NCBI GenBank assembly: GCA_027704905.1
Contig: JANIIK010000783.1
Span: forward strand, 117,728 to 181,727
Direction of reading: 5' to 3'
DNA from: Muraenolepis orangiensis
Taxonomy: Eukaryota > Chordata > Actinopteri > Gadiformes > Muraenolepididae
DNA length: 64,000 nucleotides
Shown here: positions 37,058 to 50,600 of the stretch, piece after piece
Numbering within the stretch: the first letter of the stretch is position 1
How the letters are laid out: each line of letters opens with the position of its first letter
The notes under the pieces: model-generated
What the model saw: the letters and a program-made list of their open reading frames with translations, nothing else
The model's database searches: none
What the model was told of the DNA's origin: nothing
Position numbers and translations under genes: made by a program

Positions 37058-38378
37058 ACCAGTGCTTTTAGTCAAACATTAATCAAAAAATGAGTGCCTA
37101 TTTTCAGATTGGAGATAGAGTGTGTGTGGGGTCAGGACCAGTGCTCATAGTCATACACACATATGACATTGAGTGCCTATTTTCAGATTGGAGATGGAGT
37201 GTGTGGGGGTCAGGACCAGTGCTCATAGTCATACACTTATCCGACATTGTGAGCCTATTTTCGGTATGGAGATGTAGTGTGTGAGGGGGTCAGGACCAGT
37301 GCTTTTAGTCTTACACACATCCAACATTGAGTGCCTGTATTTGGATTGGAGATGGACTGTGTGGGGGTCAGGACCAGTGCTCATAGTCATACACTTATCC
37401 GACATTGTGTGCCTATATTCGGATTTGAGATGGAGTGTGTGTGGGGGTGAGGACCAGTGCTTTTATTCAAACATTCATCCGACATTGTGTGCCTATATTT
37501 GGATTGGAGATGTAGTGTGTGTGGGGATGAGGACCAGTGCATTTTAGTCATACACATATCCAACATTGAGTGCCTATTTTCGGATTGGAGATGGAGTGTG
37601 TGGGGGTCAGGACCAGTGCTCATAGTCATACACCTATCCGACATTGTGTGCCTATATTCGGATTGGAGATGGAGTGTGTGTGGGGTCAGGACCAGTGGTC
37701 ATAGTCATACACTTATCCGACATTGTGTGACTATTTTCGGATTGGAGATGGAGTTTGTGGGGGTCAGGACCAGTGTTTTTATTAAACATTCATCCGACAT
37801 TGTGTGCGTATCTTCGGATTGGAGAAGAAGTGTGTGTGGGGGTCAGGACCAGTGCTTTTAGTCAAACATTCATCCAACATTGAGTGCCTATTTTCGGATT
37901 GGAGATGGAGTGTATTGGGGTCAGGACCAGTGCTCATAGTCATACACTTATCCGACATTGTATGCCTATATTCGGATAGGAGATGGAATGTGTGTGGGGG
38001 TCAGGACCAATGCTTTTAGTCAAACATTAATCCAAAAATGAGTGCCTATTTTCAGATTGGAGATAGAGTGTGTGTGGGGTCAGGACCAGTGCTCATAGTC
38101 ATACAAACATATGACATTGAGTGCCTATTTTCGGATTGGAGATGGAGTGTGTGGGGGTCAGGACCAGTGCTCATAGTCATACACTTATCCGACATTGTGA
38201 GCCTATTTTCGGTATGGAGATGTAGTGTGTGAGGGGGTCAGGACCAGTGCTTTTAGTCTTACACACATCCAACATTGAGTGCCTGTATTTGGATTGGAGA
38301 TGGACTGTGTGGGGGTCAGGACCAGTGCTCATAGTCATACACTTATCCGACATTGTGTGCCTATATTCGGATTTGAGA
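35060..38378 (+). repeat. Large repeat, copy 1 (about 3,319 bp, 42 monomers)
   Basis: Markers at 35,350, 35,667, 36,300, 36,778, 37,090, 37,281, 37,457, 37,804 and 38,038 recur at about 38,669, 38,986, 39,618, 40,018, 40,329, 40,520, 40,696, 41,043 and 41,277. The offset is 3,318-3,319 bp on the left and 3,239-3,240 bp on the right. The 79 bp step is one monomer missing from copy 2 near 39,746. Confidence 0.87.
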
Positions 38379-41300
38379 TGGAGTGTGTGTGGGGTCAGGA
38401 CCAGTGGTCATAGTCATACACTTATCCGACATTGTGTGACTATTTTCGGATTGGAGATGGAGTTTGTGGGGGTCAGGACCAGTGTTTTTATTAAACATTC
38501 ATCCGACATTGTGTGCGTATATTCGGATTGGAGATGAAGTGTGTGTGGGGGTCAGGACCAGTGCTTTTAGTCAAACATTCATCAAACATTGAGTGCCTAT
38601 TTTCGGATAGGAGATGGAATGTGTGTGGGGGTCAGGACCAATGCTTTTAGTCAAACATTAATCCAAAAATGAGTGCCTATTTTCAGATTGGAGATAGAGT
38701 GTGTGTGGGGTCAGGACCAGTGCTCATAGTCATACAAACATATGACATTGAGTGCCTATTTTCGGATTGGAGATGGAGTGTGTGGGGGTCAGGACCAGTG
38801 CTCATAGTCATACACTTATCCGACATTGTGAGCCTATTTTCGGTATGGAGATGTAGTGTGTGAGGGGGTCAGGACCAGTGCTCATAGTCATACACTTATC
38901 CGACATTGTGTGCCTATATTCGGATTTGAGATGGAGTGTGTGTTGGGGTGAGGACCAGTGCTTTTAGTCAAACATTCATCCGACATTGTGTGCCTATATT
39001 TGGATTGGAGATGGAGTGTGTGTGGGGATGAGGACCAGTGCTTGTAGTCATTCACTTATCCGATATTGTGTGGCTATATTTGGATTGGAGATGGAGTGTG
39101 TGTGGGGGTCGGGACCAGTGCTCATAGTCATACACTCATCCGACATTGTGTGCCTATATTCGGATTGGAGATGGAGTGTGTGTGGGGGTGAGGTCCAGTG
39201 CTTTAATCAAACATTCATCCGACATTGTGTGCCTATATTCGGATAGGAGATGGAGTGTGTGTGGTGGTCAGGACCAGTGCTTTTGACAAATATTCATCTG
39301 ACATTTATTGCCTATTTTCGAATTGGAGATGGAGTGTGTGGGTTTCAGGACCAGTTCTCATAGTCATACACTTATCCGACATTGTTTCCCTATATTTGGA
39401 TTGGAGATGGAGTGTGTGTGGGGTTAGGACCAGTGCTCATAGTCATACACTTATCCGACATTGAGTTCTTCTATTCGGATTGGAGATGGAGTGTGTGTGG
39501 GTCAGAACCAGTGCTCATAGTCATACACTCATCCGACATTGTGTGGCTATATTCGGATTGGAGATGGAGTGTGTGTGGGGTCAGGACCAGTGCTCATAGT
39601 CATACACCTATCCGACATTGTGTGGCTATATTCGGATTGGAGATGGAGTGTATGTAGGGGTGAGGACCAGTGCTTGTAGTCAAACATTCATCCAACATTG
39701 TGTGCCTATATTCGGAATTGAGATGGAGTGTGTGTGGGTGTCAGGACCAGTGCTCAAAGTCATACACTTATCCAACATTGTGTGCCTATTTTCAGATTGG
39801 AGATGGACTGTGTGGGGGTCAGGACCAGTGCTCAAAGTCATACACTTATCCAACATTGTGTGCCTATATTCGGATTGGAGAAGGAGTGTGTGGGGGTCAG
39901 GACCAGTGCTTTTAGTCAAACATTAATCCAACATTGTGTGCCTATATTCGGATTGGAGATGGAGTGTGTGTGGGGGTCAGGACCAGTGCTTTTAGTCATA
40001 CACACATCCGACATTGAGTGACTATTTTCGGATTGGAGATGGAGTGTGTGGGGGTCAGGACCAGTGCTCATAGTCATACACCTATCCGACATTGTGTGCC
40101 TATATTCGGATTGGAGATGGAGTGTGTGTGGGGGTCAGGACCAGTGCTTTTAGTCAAACATTCATCCAACATTGAGTTGCTATTTTCGGATTGGAGATGG
40201 AGTGTATTGGGGTCAGGACCAGTGCTCATAGTCATACACTTATCCGACATTGTATGCCTATATTCGGATAGGAGATGGAATGTGTGTGGGGGTCAGGACC
40301 AGTGCTTTTAGTCAAACATTAATCAAAAATGAGTGCCTATTTTCAGATTGGAGATAGAGTGTGTGTGGGGTCAGGACCAGTGCTCATAGTCATACACACA
40401 TATGACATTGAGTGCCTATTTTCAGATTGGAGATGGAGTGTGTGGGGGTCAGGACCAGTGCTCATAGTCATACACTTATCCGACATTGTGAGCCTATTTT
40501 CGGTATGGAGATGTAGTGTGTGAGGGGGTCAGGACCAGTGCTTTTAGTCTTACACACATCCAACATTGAGTGCCTGTATTTGGATTGGAGATGGAGTGTG
40601 TGGGGGTCAGGACCAGTGCTCATAGTCATACACTTATCCGACATTGTGTGCCTATATTCGGATTTGAGATGGAGTGTGTGTGGGGGTGAGGACCAGTGCT
40701 TTTATTCAAACATTCATCCGACATTGTGTGCCTATATTTGGATTGGAGATGTAGTGTGTGTGGGGATGAGGACCAGTGCATTTTAGTCATACACATATCC
40801 AACATTGAGTGCCTATTTTCGGATTGGAGATGGAGTGTGTGGGGGTCAGGACCAGTGCTCATAGTCATACACCTATCCGACATTGTGTGCCTATATTCGG
40901 ATTGGAGATGGAGTGTGTGTGGGGTCAGGACCAGTGGTCATAGTCATACACTTATCCGACATTGTGTGACTATTTTCGGATTGGAGATGGAGTTTGTGGG
41001 GGTCAGGACCAGTGTTTTTATTAAACATTCATCCGACATTGTGTGCGTATCTTCGGATTGGAGAAGAAGTGTGTGTGGGGGTCAGGACCAGTGCTTTTAG
41101 TCAAACATTCATCCAACATTGAGTGCCTATTTTCGGATTGGAGATGGAGTGTATTGGGGTCAGGACCAGTGCTCATAGTCATACACTTATCCGACATTGT
41201 ATGCCTATATTCGGATAGGAGATGGAATGTGTGTGGGGGTCAGGACCAATGCTTTTAGTCAAACATTAATCCAAAAATGAGTGCCTATTTTCAGATTGGA

Positions 41301-41617
41301 GATAGAGTGTGTGTGGGGTCAGGACCAGTGCTCATAGTCATACAAACATATGACATTGAGTGCCTATTTTTGGATTGGAGATGGAGTGTGTGGGGGTCAG
41401 GACCAGTGCTCATAGTCATACACTTATCCGACATTGTGAGCCTATTTTCGGTATGGAGATGTAGTGTGTGAGGGGGTCAGGACCAGTGCTTTTAGTCTTA
41501 CACACATCCAACATTGAGTGCCTGTATTTGGATTGGAGATGGACTGTGTGGGGGTCAGGACCAGTGCTCATAGTCATACACTTATCCGACATTGTGTGCC
41601 TATATTCGGATTTGAGA
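38379..41617 (+). repeat. Large repeat, copy 2 (about 3,239 bp, 41 monomers)
   Basis: This is a tandem copy of the preceding block with one monomer deleted near 39,746 and single-base losses at gtgcttttgacaaat (near 39,281) and aatcaaaaatgag (near 40,321, against aatcaaaaaatgag near 37,081). The private variants cgtatcttcggattggagaag and aatcaaaaa are shared by both copies. Confidence 0.87.
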
Positions 41618-44600
41618 TGGAGTGTGTGTGGGGGTGAGGACCAGTGCTTTTATTCAAACATTCATCCGACATTGTGTGCCTATATTTGGATTGGAGATGT
41701 AGTGTGTGTGGGGATGAGGACCAGTGCATTTTAGTCATACACATATCCGACATTGAGTGCCTATTTTCAGATTGGAGATGGAGTGTGTGGTGGTCAGGAC
41801 CAGTGCTCAAAGTCATACACTTATCCAACATTGTGTGCCTATATTCGGATTGGAGAAGGAGTGTGTGGGGGTCAGGACCAGTGCTTTTAGTCAAACATTC
41901 ATCCAACATTGTGTGCCTATATTCGGATTGGAGATGGAGTGTGTGTGGGGGTCAGGACCAGTGCTTTTAGTCATACACACATCCGACATTGAGTGACTAT
42001 TTTCGGATTGGAGATGGAGTGTGTGGGGGTCAGGACCAGTGCTCATAGTCATACACCTATCCGACATTGTGTGCCTATATTCGGATTGGAGATGGAGTGT
42101 GTGTGGGGTCAGGACCAGTGGTCATAGTCATACACTTATCCGACATTGTGTGACTATTTTCGGATTGGAGATGGAGTTTGTGGGGGTCAGGACCAGTGTT
42201 TTTATTAAACATTCATCCAACATTGTGTGCGTATATTCGAATTGGAGATGAAGTGTGTGTGGGGGTCAGGACCAGTGCTTTTAGTCAAACATTCATCCAA
42301 CATTGAGTGCCTATTTTCGGATTGGAGATGGAGTGTGTGTGGGGTCAGGACCAGTGCTCATAGTCAAACATTCATCCAACATTGTGTGCCTATATTTGGA
42401 TTGGAGATGGAGTGTGTGTGGGGATGAGGACCAGTGCTTGTAGTCAAACATTCATCCGACATTGTGTGCCTATATTCGGATTGGAGATGGAGTGTGTGTG
42501 GGGCCAGGACCAGTGCTCATAGTCAAACATTCATCCAACATTGTGTGCCTATATTCGGATTGGAGATGGAGTGTGTGTGGGGGTCAGGACCAGTGCTTTT
42601 AGTCAGACACACATCCGACATTGTGTGCCTAAATTCGTATTGGAGATGGAGTGTGTGGGGGTAAGGACCAGTGCTCATAGTCATACACTTATCCAACATT
42701 GTGTGCCTATATTCGGATTGGAGATGGAGTGTGTGTGGGGTCAGGACCAGTGGTCATAGTCATACACTTATCCGACATTGTGTGACTATTTTCGGATGGG
42801 AGATGGAGTGTGTGTGAGGGTCAGGACCAGTGCTTTTAGTCATACACTCATCCGACATTGTGTGGCTATATTCGGATTGGAGAAGGAGTGTGTGGGGGTC
42901 AGGACCAGTGCTTTTAGTCAAACATTCATCCAACATTGTGTGCCTATATTCGGATTGGAGATGGAGTGTGTGTGGGGGTCAGGACCAGTGCTTTTAGTCA
43001 TACACACGTCCGACATTGAGTGACTATTTTCGGATTGGAGATGGAGTGTGTGGGGGTAAGGACCAGTGCTCATAGTCATACACTTATCCGACATTGTGTG
43101 ACTATTTTTGGATGGGAGATGGAGTGTGTGTGAGGGTCAGGACCAGTGCTTTTAGTCAAACATTCATCCAACATTGTGTGCCTATATTCGGATTGGAGAT
43201 GGAGTTTGTGGGGGTCAGGACCAGTGTTTTTATTAAACATTCATCCGACATTGTGTGCGTATATTCGGATTGGAGATGGAGTGTGTGTGGGGGTCAGGAC
43301 CAGTGCTTTTAGTCAAACATTCATCCAACATTGAGTGCCTATTTTCGGATTGGAGATGGAGTGTATTGGGGTCAGGACCAGTGCTCATAGTCATACACTT
43401 ATCCGACATTGTATGCCTATATTCGGATAGGAGATGGAATGTGTGTGGGGGTCAGGACCAGTGCTTTTAGTCAAACATTAATCCAAAAATGAGTGCCTAC
43501 TTTCGGATTGGAGATAGAGTGTGTGTGGGGTCAGGACCAGTGCTTTTAGTCTTACACACATCCAACATTGAGTGCCTGTATTCGGATTGGAGATGGACTG
43601 TGTGGGAGTCAGGACCAGTGCTTTTAGTCAAACATTCATCCGACATTGTGTGCCTATATTTGGATTGGAGATGGAGTGTGTGTAGGGATGAGGACCAGTG
43701 CTTGTAGTCAAACATTCAACCGACAATGTGTGCCTATATTCGGATTGGAGATGGAGTGTGTGTGGGTGTCAGGACCAGTGCTTTTAGTCATACACATATC
43801 CGACATCGAGTGCCTATTTTCGGATTGGAGATGGAGTGTGTGGGGGTCAGGAGCAGTGCTCAAAGTCATACACTTATCCAACATTGTGTGCCTATATTCG
43901 GATTGGAGAAGGAGTGTGTGGGGGTCAGGACCAGTGCTTTTAGTCAAACATTCATCCAACATTGTGTGCCTATATTCGGATTGGAGATGGAGTGTGTGTG
44001 AGGGTCAGGACCAGTGTTTTTATTAAACATTCATCCGACATTGTGTGCCTATTTTCGGATTGGAGATGGAGTGTATTGGGGTAAGGACCAGTGCTCATAG
44101 TTATACACTTATCCGACATTGTATGCCTATATTCGGATAGGAGATGGAATGTGTGTGGGGGTCAGGACCAGTGCTTTTAGTCAAACATTAATCCAAAAAT
44201 GAGTGCCTATATTCGGATTGGAGATGGAGTGTGTGTGGGGGTGAGGACCAGTACTTTTAGTCATACAATAATCCGACATTGAGTGCCTATATTCGGATTG
44301 GAGATGGAGTGTGTGTGGGGTCAGGACCAGTGCTCATAGTCATACACTCATCCGACATTGAGTTCTTCTATTCAGATTGGAGATGGAGTGTGTGTGGGTC
44401 AGAACCAGTGCTCATAGTCATACACTCATCCGACATTGTGTGGCTATATTCGGATTGGAGATGGAGTGTGTGTGGGGGTGAGGACCAGTGCTTTTAGTCA
44501 AACATTCATCCGACATTGTGTGCCTATATTCGGATTGGAGATGGAGTGTGTGTGGGTGTCAGGACCAGTGCTTTTAGTCAAACACATATCCGACATTGAG

Positions 44601-47600
44601 TGCCTATTTTCGGATTGGAGATGGAGTGTGTGGGGGTCAGGACCAGTGCTCAAAGTCATACACTTATCCAACATTGTGTGCCTATATTCGGATTGGAGAT
44701 GGAGTGTGTGGGGGTCAGGACCAGTGCTCAAAGTCATACACTTATCCAACATTGTGTGCCTATATTCGGATTGGAGATGGAGTGTGTGTGGGGGTCAGGA
44801 CCAGTGCATTTAGTCATACACACATCCGACATTGAGTGACTATTTTCGGATTGGAGATGGAGTGTGTGGGGTCAGGACCAGTGCTCATAGTCATACACCT
44901 ATCCGACATTGTGTGCCTATATTCGGATTGGAGATGGAGTGTTTGTGGGGGTCAGTACCAGTGCTTTTAGTCAAACATTCATCCGACATTGTGTGCCTAT
45001 ATTCGGATTGGAGATGGAGTGTGTGTGGGGTCAGGACCAGTGGTCATAGTCATACACTTATCCGACATTGTGTGACTATTTTCGGATGGGAGATGGAGTG
45101 TGTGTGAGGGTCAGGACCAGTGGTTTTAGTCAAACATTAATCCAAAAATGAGTGCCTACTTTCGGATTGGAGATAGAGTGTGTGTGGGGTCAGGACCAGT
45201 GCTCATAGTCATACACACATATGACATTGAGTGCCTATTTTCGGAATGGAGATGGAGTGTGTGGGGGTCAGGACCAGTGCTCATAGTCATACACTTATCC
45301 GACATTGTGAGCCTATTTTCGGTATGGAGATGTAGTGTGTGAGGGGGTCAGGACCAGTGCTTTTAGTCTTACACACATCCAACATTGAGTGCCTGTATTC
45401 GGATTGGAGATGGACTGTGTGGGGGTCAGGACCAGTGCTTTTAGTCAAACATTCATCCGACATTGTGTCCCTATATTTGGATTGGAGATGGAGTGTGTGT
45501 GGGGATGAGGACCAGTGCTTGTAGTCAAACATTCAACCGACATTGTGTGCCTATATTCGGATTGGAGATGGAGTGTGTGTGGGTGTCAGGACCAGTGCTT
45601 TTAGTCATACACATATCCGACATCGAGTGCCTATTTTCGGATTGGAGATGGAGTGTGTGTGGGGTCAGGACCAGTGCTCATAGTCATACACTCATCCGAC
45701 ATTGAGTTCTTCTATTCGGATTGGAGATGGAGTGTGTGTGGGTCAGAACCAGTGCTCATAGTCATACACTCATCCGACATTGTGTGGCTATATTCGGATT
45801 GGAGATGGAGTGTGTGTGGGGGTGAGGACCAGTGCTTTTAGTCAAACATTCATCCGACATTGTGTGCCTATATTCGGATTGGAGATGGAGTGTGTGTGGG
45901 GTCAGGACCAGTGCTCATAGTCATACACTCATCCGACATTGTGTGGCTATATTCGGATTGGAGATGGAGTGTGTGTAGGGGTGAGGACCAGTGCTTGTAG
46001 TCAAACATTCATCCGACATTGTGTGCCTATATTCGGATTTGAGATGGAGTGTGTGTGGGTGTCAGGACCAGTGCTTTTAGTCAAACACATATCCGACATT
46101 GAGTGCCTATTTTCGGATTGGAGATGGAGTGTGTGGGGGTCAGGACCAGTGCTCAAAGTCATACACTTATCCAACATTGTGTGCCTATATTCGGATTGGA
46201 GATGGAGTGTGTGGGGGTCAGGACCAGTGCTCAAAGTCATACACTTATCCAACATTGTGTGCCTATATTCGGATTGGAGAAGGAGTGTGTGGGGGTCAGG
46301 ACCAGTGCTTTTAGTCAAACATTCATCCAACATTGTGTGCCTATATTCGGATTGGAGATGGAGTGTGTGTGGGGGTCAGGACCAGTGCTTTTAGTCATAC
46401 ACACATCCGACATTGAGTGACTATTTTCAGATTGGAGATGTAGTGTGTGGGGGTCAGGACCAGTGCTCAAATTCATACACTTATCCAACATTGTGTGCCT
46501 ATATTCGGATTGGAGATGGAGTGTGTGGGGGTCAGGACCAGTGCTCAAAGTCATACACTTATCCAACATTGTGTGCCTATATTCGGATTGGAGAAGGAGT
46601 GTGTGGGGGTCAGGACCAGTGCTTTTAGTCAAACATTCATCCAACATTGTGTGCCTATATTCGGATTGGAGATGGAGTGTGTGTGGGGGTCAGGACCAGT
46701 GCTTTTAGTCATACACACGTCCGACATTGAGTGACTATTTTCGGATTGGAGATGGAGTGTGTGGGGGTCAGGACCAGTGCTCATAGTCATACACTTATCC
46801 GACATTGTGTGACTATTTTCGGATGGGAGATGGAGTGTGTGTGAGGGTCAGGACCAGTGCTTTTAGTCAAACATTCATCCAACATTGTGTGCCTATATTC
46901 GGATTGGAGATGGAGTTTGTGGGGGTCAGGACCAGTGTTTTTATTAAACATTCATCCGACATTGTGTGCGTATATTCGGATTGGAGATGGAGTGTGTGTG
47001 GGGGTCAGGACCAGTGCTTTTAGTCAAACATTCATCCAACATTGAGTGCCTATTTTCGGATTGGAGATGGAGTGTATTGGGGTCAGGACCAGTGCTCATA
47101 GTCATACACTTATCCGACATTGTATGCCTATATTCGGATAGGAGATGGAATGTGTGTGGGGGTCAGGACCAGTGCTTTTAGTCAAACATTAATCCAAAAA
47201 TGAGTGCCTACTTTCGGATTGGAGATAGAGTGTGTGTGGGGTCAGGACCAGGGCTCATAGTCATACACACATATGACATTGAGTGCCTATTTTCGGATTG
47301 GAGATGGAGTGTGTGGGGGTCAGGACCAGTGCTCATAGTCATACACTTATCCGACATTGTGAGCCTATTTTCGGTATGGAGATGTAGTGTGTGAGGGGGT
47401 CAGGACCAGTGCTTTTAGTCTTACACACATCCAACATTGAGTGCCTGTATTCGGATTGGAGATGGACTGTGTGGGGGTCAGGACCAGTGCTTTTAGTCAA
47501 ACATTCATCCGACATTGTGTGCCTATATTTGGATTAGAGATGGAGTGTGTGTAGGGATGAGGACCAGTGCTTGTAGTCAAACATTCAACCGACAATGTGT

Positions 47601-50600
47601 GCCTATATTCGGATTGGAGATGGAGTGTGTGTGGGTGTCAGGACCAGTGCTTTTAGTCATACACATATCCGACATCGAGTGCCTATTTTCGGATTGGAGA
47701 TGGAGTGTGTGGGGGTCAGGACCAGTGCTCAAAGTCATACACTTATCCAACATTGTGTGCCAATATTCGGATTGGAGAAGGAGTGTGTGGGGGTCAGGAC
47801 CAGTGCTTTTAGTCAAACATTCATCCAACATTGTGTACCTATATTCGGATTGGAGATGGAGTGTGTGTGAGGGTCAGGACCAGTGTTTTTATTAAACATT
47901 CATCCGACATTGTGTGCCAATTTTCAGATTGGAGATGGAGTGTATTGGGGTCAGGACCAGTGCTCATAGTCATACACTTATCCGACATTGTATGCCTATA
48001 TTCGGATAGGAGATGGAATGTGTGTGGGGGTCAGGACCAGTGCTTTTAGTCAAACATTAATTCAAAAATGAGTGCCTATATTCGGATTGGAGATGGAGTG
48101 TGTGTGGGGGTGAGGACCAGTACTTTTAGTCATACAATAATCCGACATTGAGTGCCTATATTCGGATTGGAGATGGAGTGTGTGTGGGGTCAGGACCAGT
48201 GCTTTTAGTCAAACATTCATCCGACATTGTGTGCCTATATTCGGATTGGAGATGGAGTGTGTGTGGGGTCAGGACCAGTGCTCATAGTCATACACTCATC
48301 CGACATTGAGTTCTTCTATTCGGATTGGAGATGGAATGTGTGTGGGTCAGAACCAGTGCTCATAGTCATACACTCATCCGACATTGTGTGGCTATATTCG
48401 GATTGGAGAAGGAGTGTGTGTGGGGGTGAGGACCAGTGCTTTTAGTCAAACATTCATCCGACATCGTGTGCCTATATTCGGATTGGAGATGGAGTGTGTG
48501 TGGGGTCAGGACCAGTGCTCATAGTCATACACTCATCCGACATTGAGTGCCTCTATTCGGATTGGAGATGGAGTGTGTGTGGGTCAGTACCAGTGCTCAT
48601 AGTCATACACTCATCCGACATTGTGTGGCTATATTCGGATTGGAGATGGAGTGTGTGTAGGGGTGAGGACCAGTGCTTGTAGTCAAACATTCATCCGACA
48701 TTGTGTGCCTATATTCGGATTTGAGATGGAGTGTGTGTGGGTGTCAGGACCAGTGCTTTTAGTCAAACACATATCCGACATTGAGTGCCTATTTTCGGAT
48801 TGGAGATGGAGTGTGTGGGGGTCAGGACCAGTGCTCAAAGTCATACACTTATCCAACATTGTGTGCCTATATTCGGATTGGAGAAGGAGTGTGTGGGGGT
48901 CAGGACCAGTGCTTTTAGTCAAACATTCATCCAACATTGTGTGCCTATATTCGGATTGGAGATGGAGTGTGTGTGGGGGTCAGGACCAGTGCTTTTAGTC
49001 ATACACACATCCGACATTGAGTGACTATTTTCGGATTGGAGATGTAGTGTGTGGGGTCAGGACCAGTGCTCATAGTCATACACCTATCCAACATTGTGTG
49101 CCTATATTCGGATTGGAGATGGAGTGTGTGTGGGGTCAGGACCAGTGCTCATAGTCATACACTTATCCAACATTGTGTGCCTATATTCGGATTGGAGATG
49201 GAGTCTGTGGGGGTCAGGACCAGTGCTCAAAGTCATACACTTATCCAACATTGTGTGCCTATATTCGGATTGGAGAAGGAGTGTGTGGGGTCAGGACCAG
49301 TGCTCATAGTCATACACCTATCCAACATTGTGTGCCTATATTCGGATTGGAGATGGAGTGTGTGTGGGGTCAGGACCAGTGCTCATAGTCATACACTTAT
49401 CCGACATTGAGTGCCTATTTTCGGATGGGAAATGGAGTGTGTGTGGGGGTCAGGACCAGTGCTTTTGGTCAAACATTCATCCGATATTGTGTTTCTCTGT
49501 CTGGATGGGAGATGTAGTGTGTGTGGGGTCAGAACCAGTGCTTTTACTCAACATTCATCCGACAGTGTGTGCCCATATTCGGATTGGAGATGGAGTGTGT
49601 GTGGGGGTCAGGACCAGTGCTCATAGTCATACACCTATCCGACATTGTGTGCCTATATTCGGATTGGAGATGGAGTGTGTGTGGGGTCAGGACCAGTGCT
49701 CATAGTCATACACTTATCCGACATTGAGTGCCTATTTTCGGATGGGAAATGGAGTGTGTGTGGGGGTCAGGACCAGTGCTTTTGGTCAAACATTCATCCG
49801 ATATTGTGTTTCTCTGCCTGGATGGGAGATGTAGTGTGTGTGGGGTCAGTACCAGTGCTTTTATTCAACATTCATCCGACAGTGTGTGCCCATATTCGGA
49901 TTGGAGATGGAGTGTGTGTGGGGGTGAGGATCAGTACTTTTAGTCATACAATAATCCGACATTGAGTGCCTTTATTCGGATTGGAGATGGAGTGTGTGTG
50001 GGGTCAGGACCAGTGCTCATAGTCATACACTCATCCGACATTGAGTTCTTCTATTCGGCTTGGAGATGGAGTGTGTGTGGGTCAGAACCAGTGCTCATAG
50101 TCATACACTCATCCGACATTGTGTGGCTATATTCGGATTGGAGATGGAGTGTGTGTGGGGGTGAGGACCAGTGCTTTTAGTCAAACATTCATCCGACATT
50201 GTGTGCCTATATTCGGATTGGAGATGGAGTGTGTGTGGGGTCAGGACCAGTGCTCATAGTCATACACTCATCCGACATTGAGTGCCTCTATTCGGATTGG
50301 AGATGGAGTGTGTGTGGGTCAGTACCAGTGCTCATAGTCATACACTCATTCGACATTGTGTGGCTATATTCGGATTGGAGATGGAGTGTCTGTAGGGGTG
50401 AGGACAAGTGCTTGTAGTCAAACATTCATCCAACATTGTGTGCCTATATTCGGATTTGAGATGGAGTGTGTGTGGGTGTCAGGACCAGTGCTTTTAGTCA
50501 AACACATATCCGACATTGAGTGCCTATTTTCGGATTGGAGATGGAGTGTGTGGGGGTCAGGACCAGTGCTCAAAGTCATACACTTATCCAACATTGTGTG

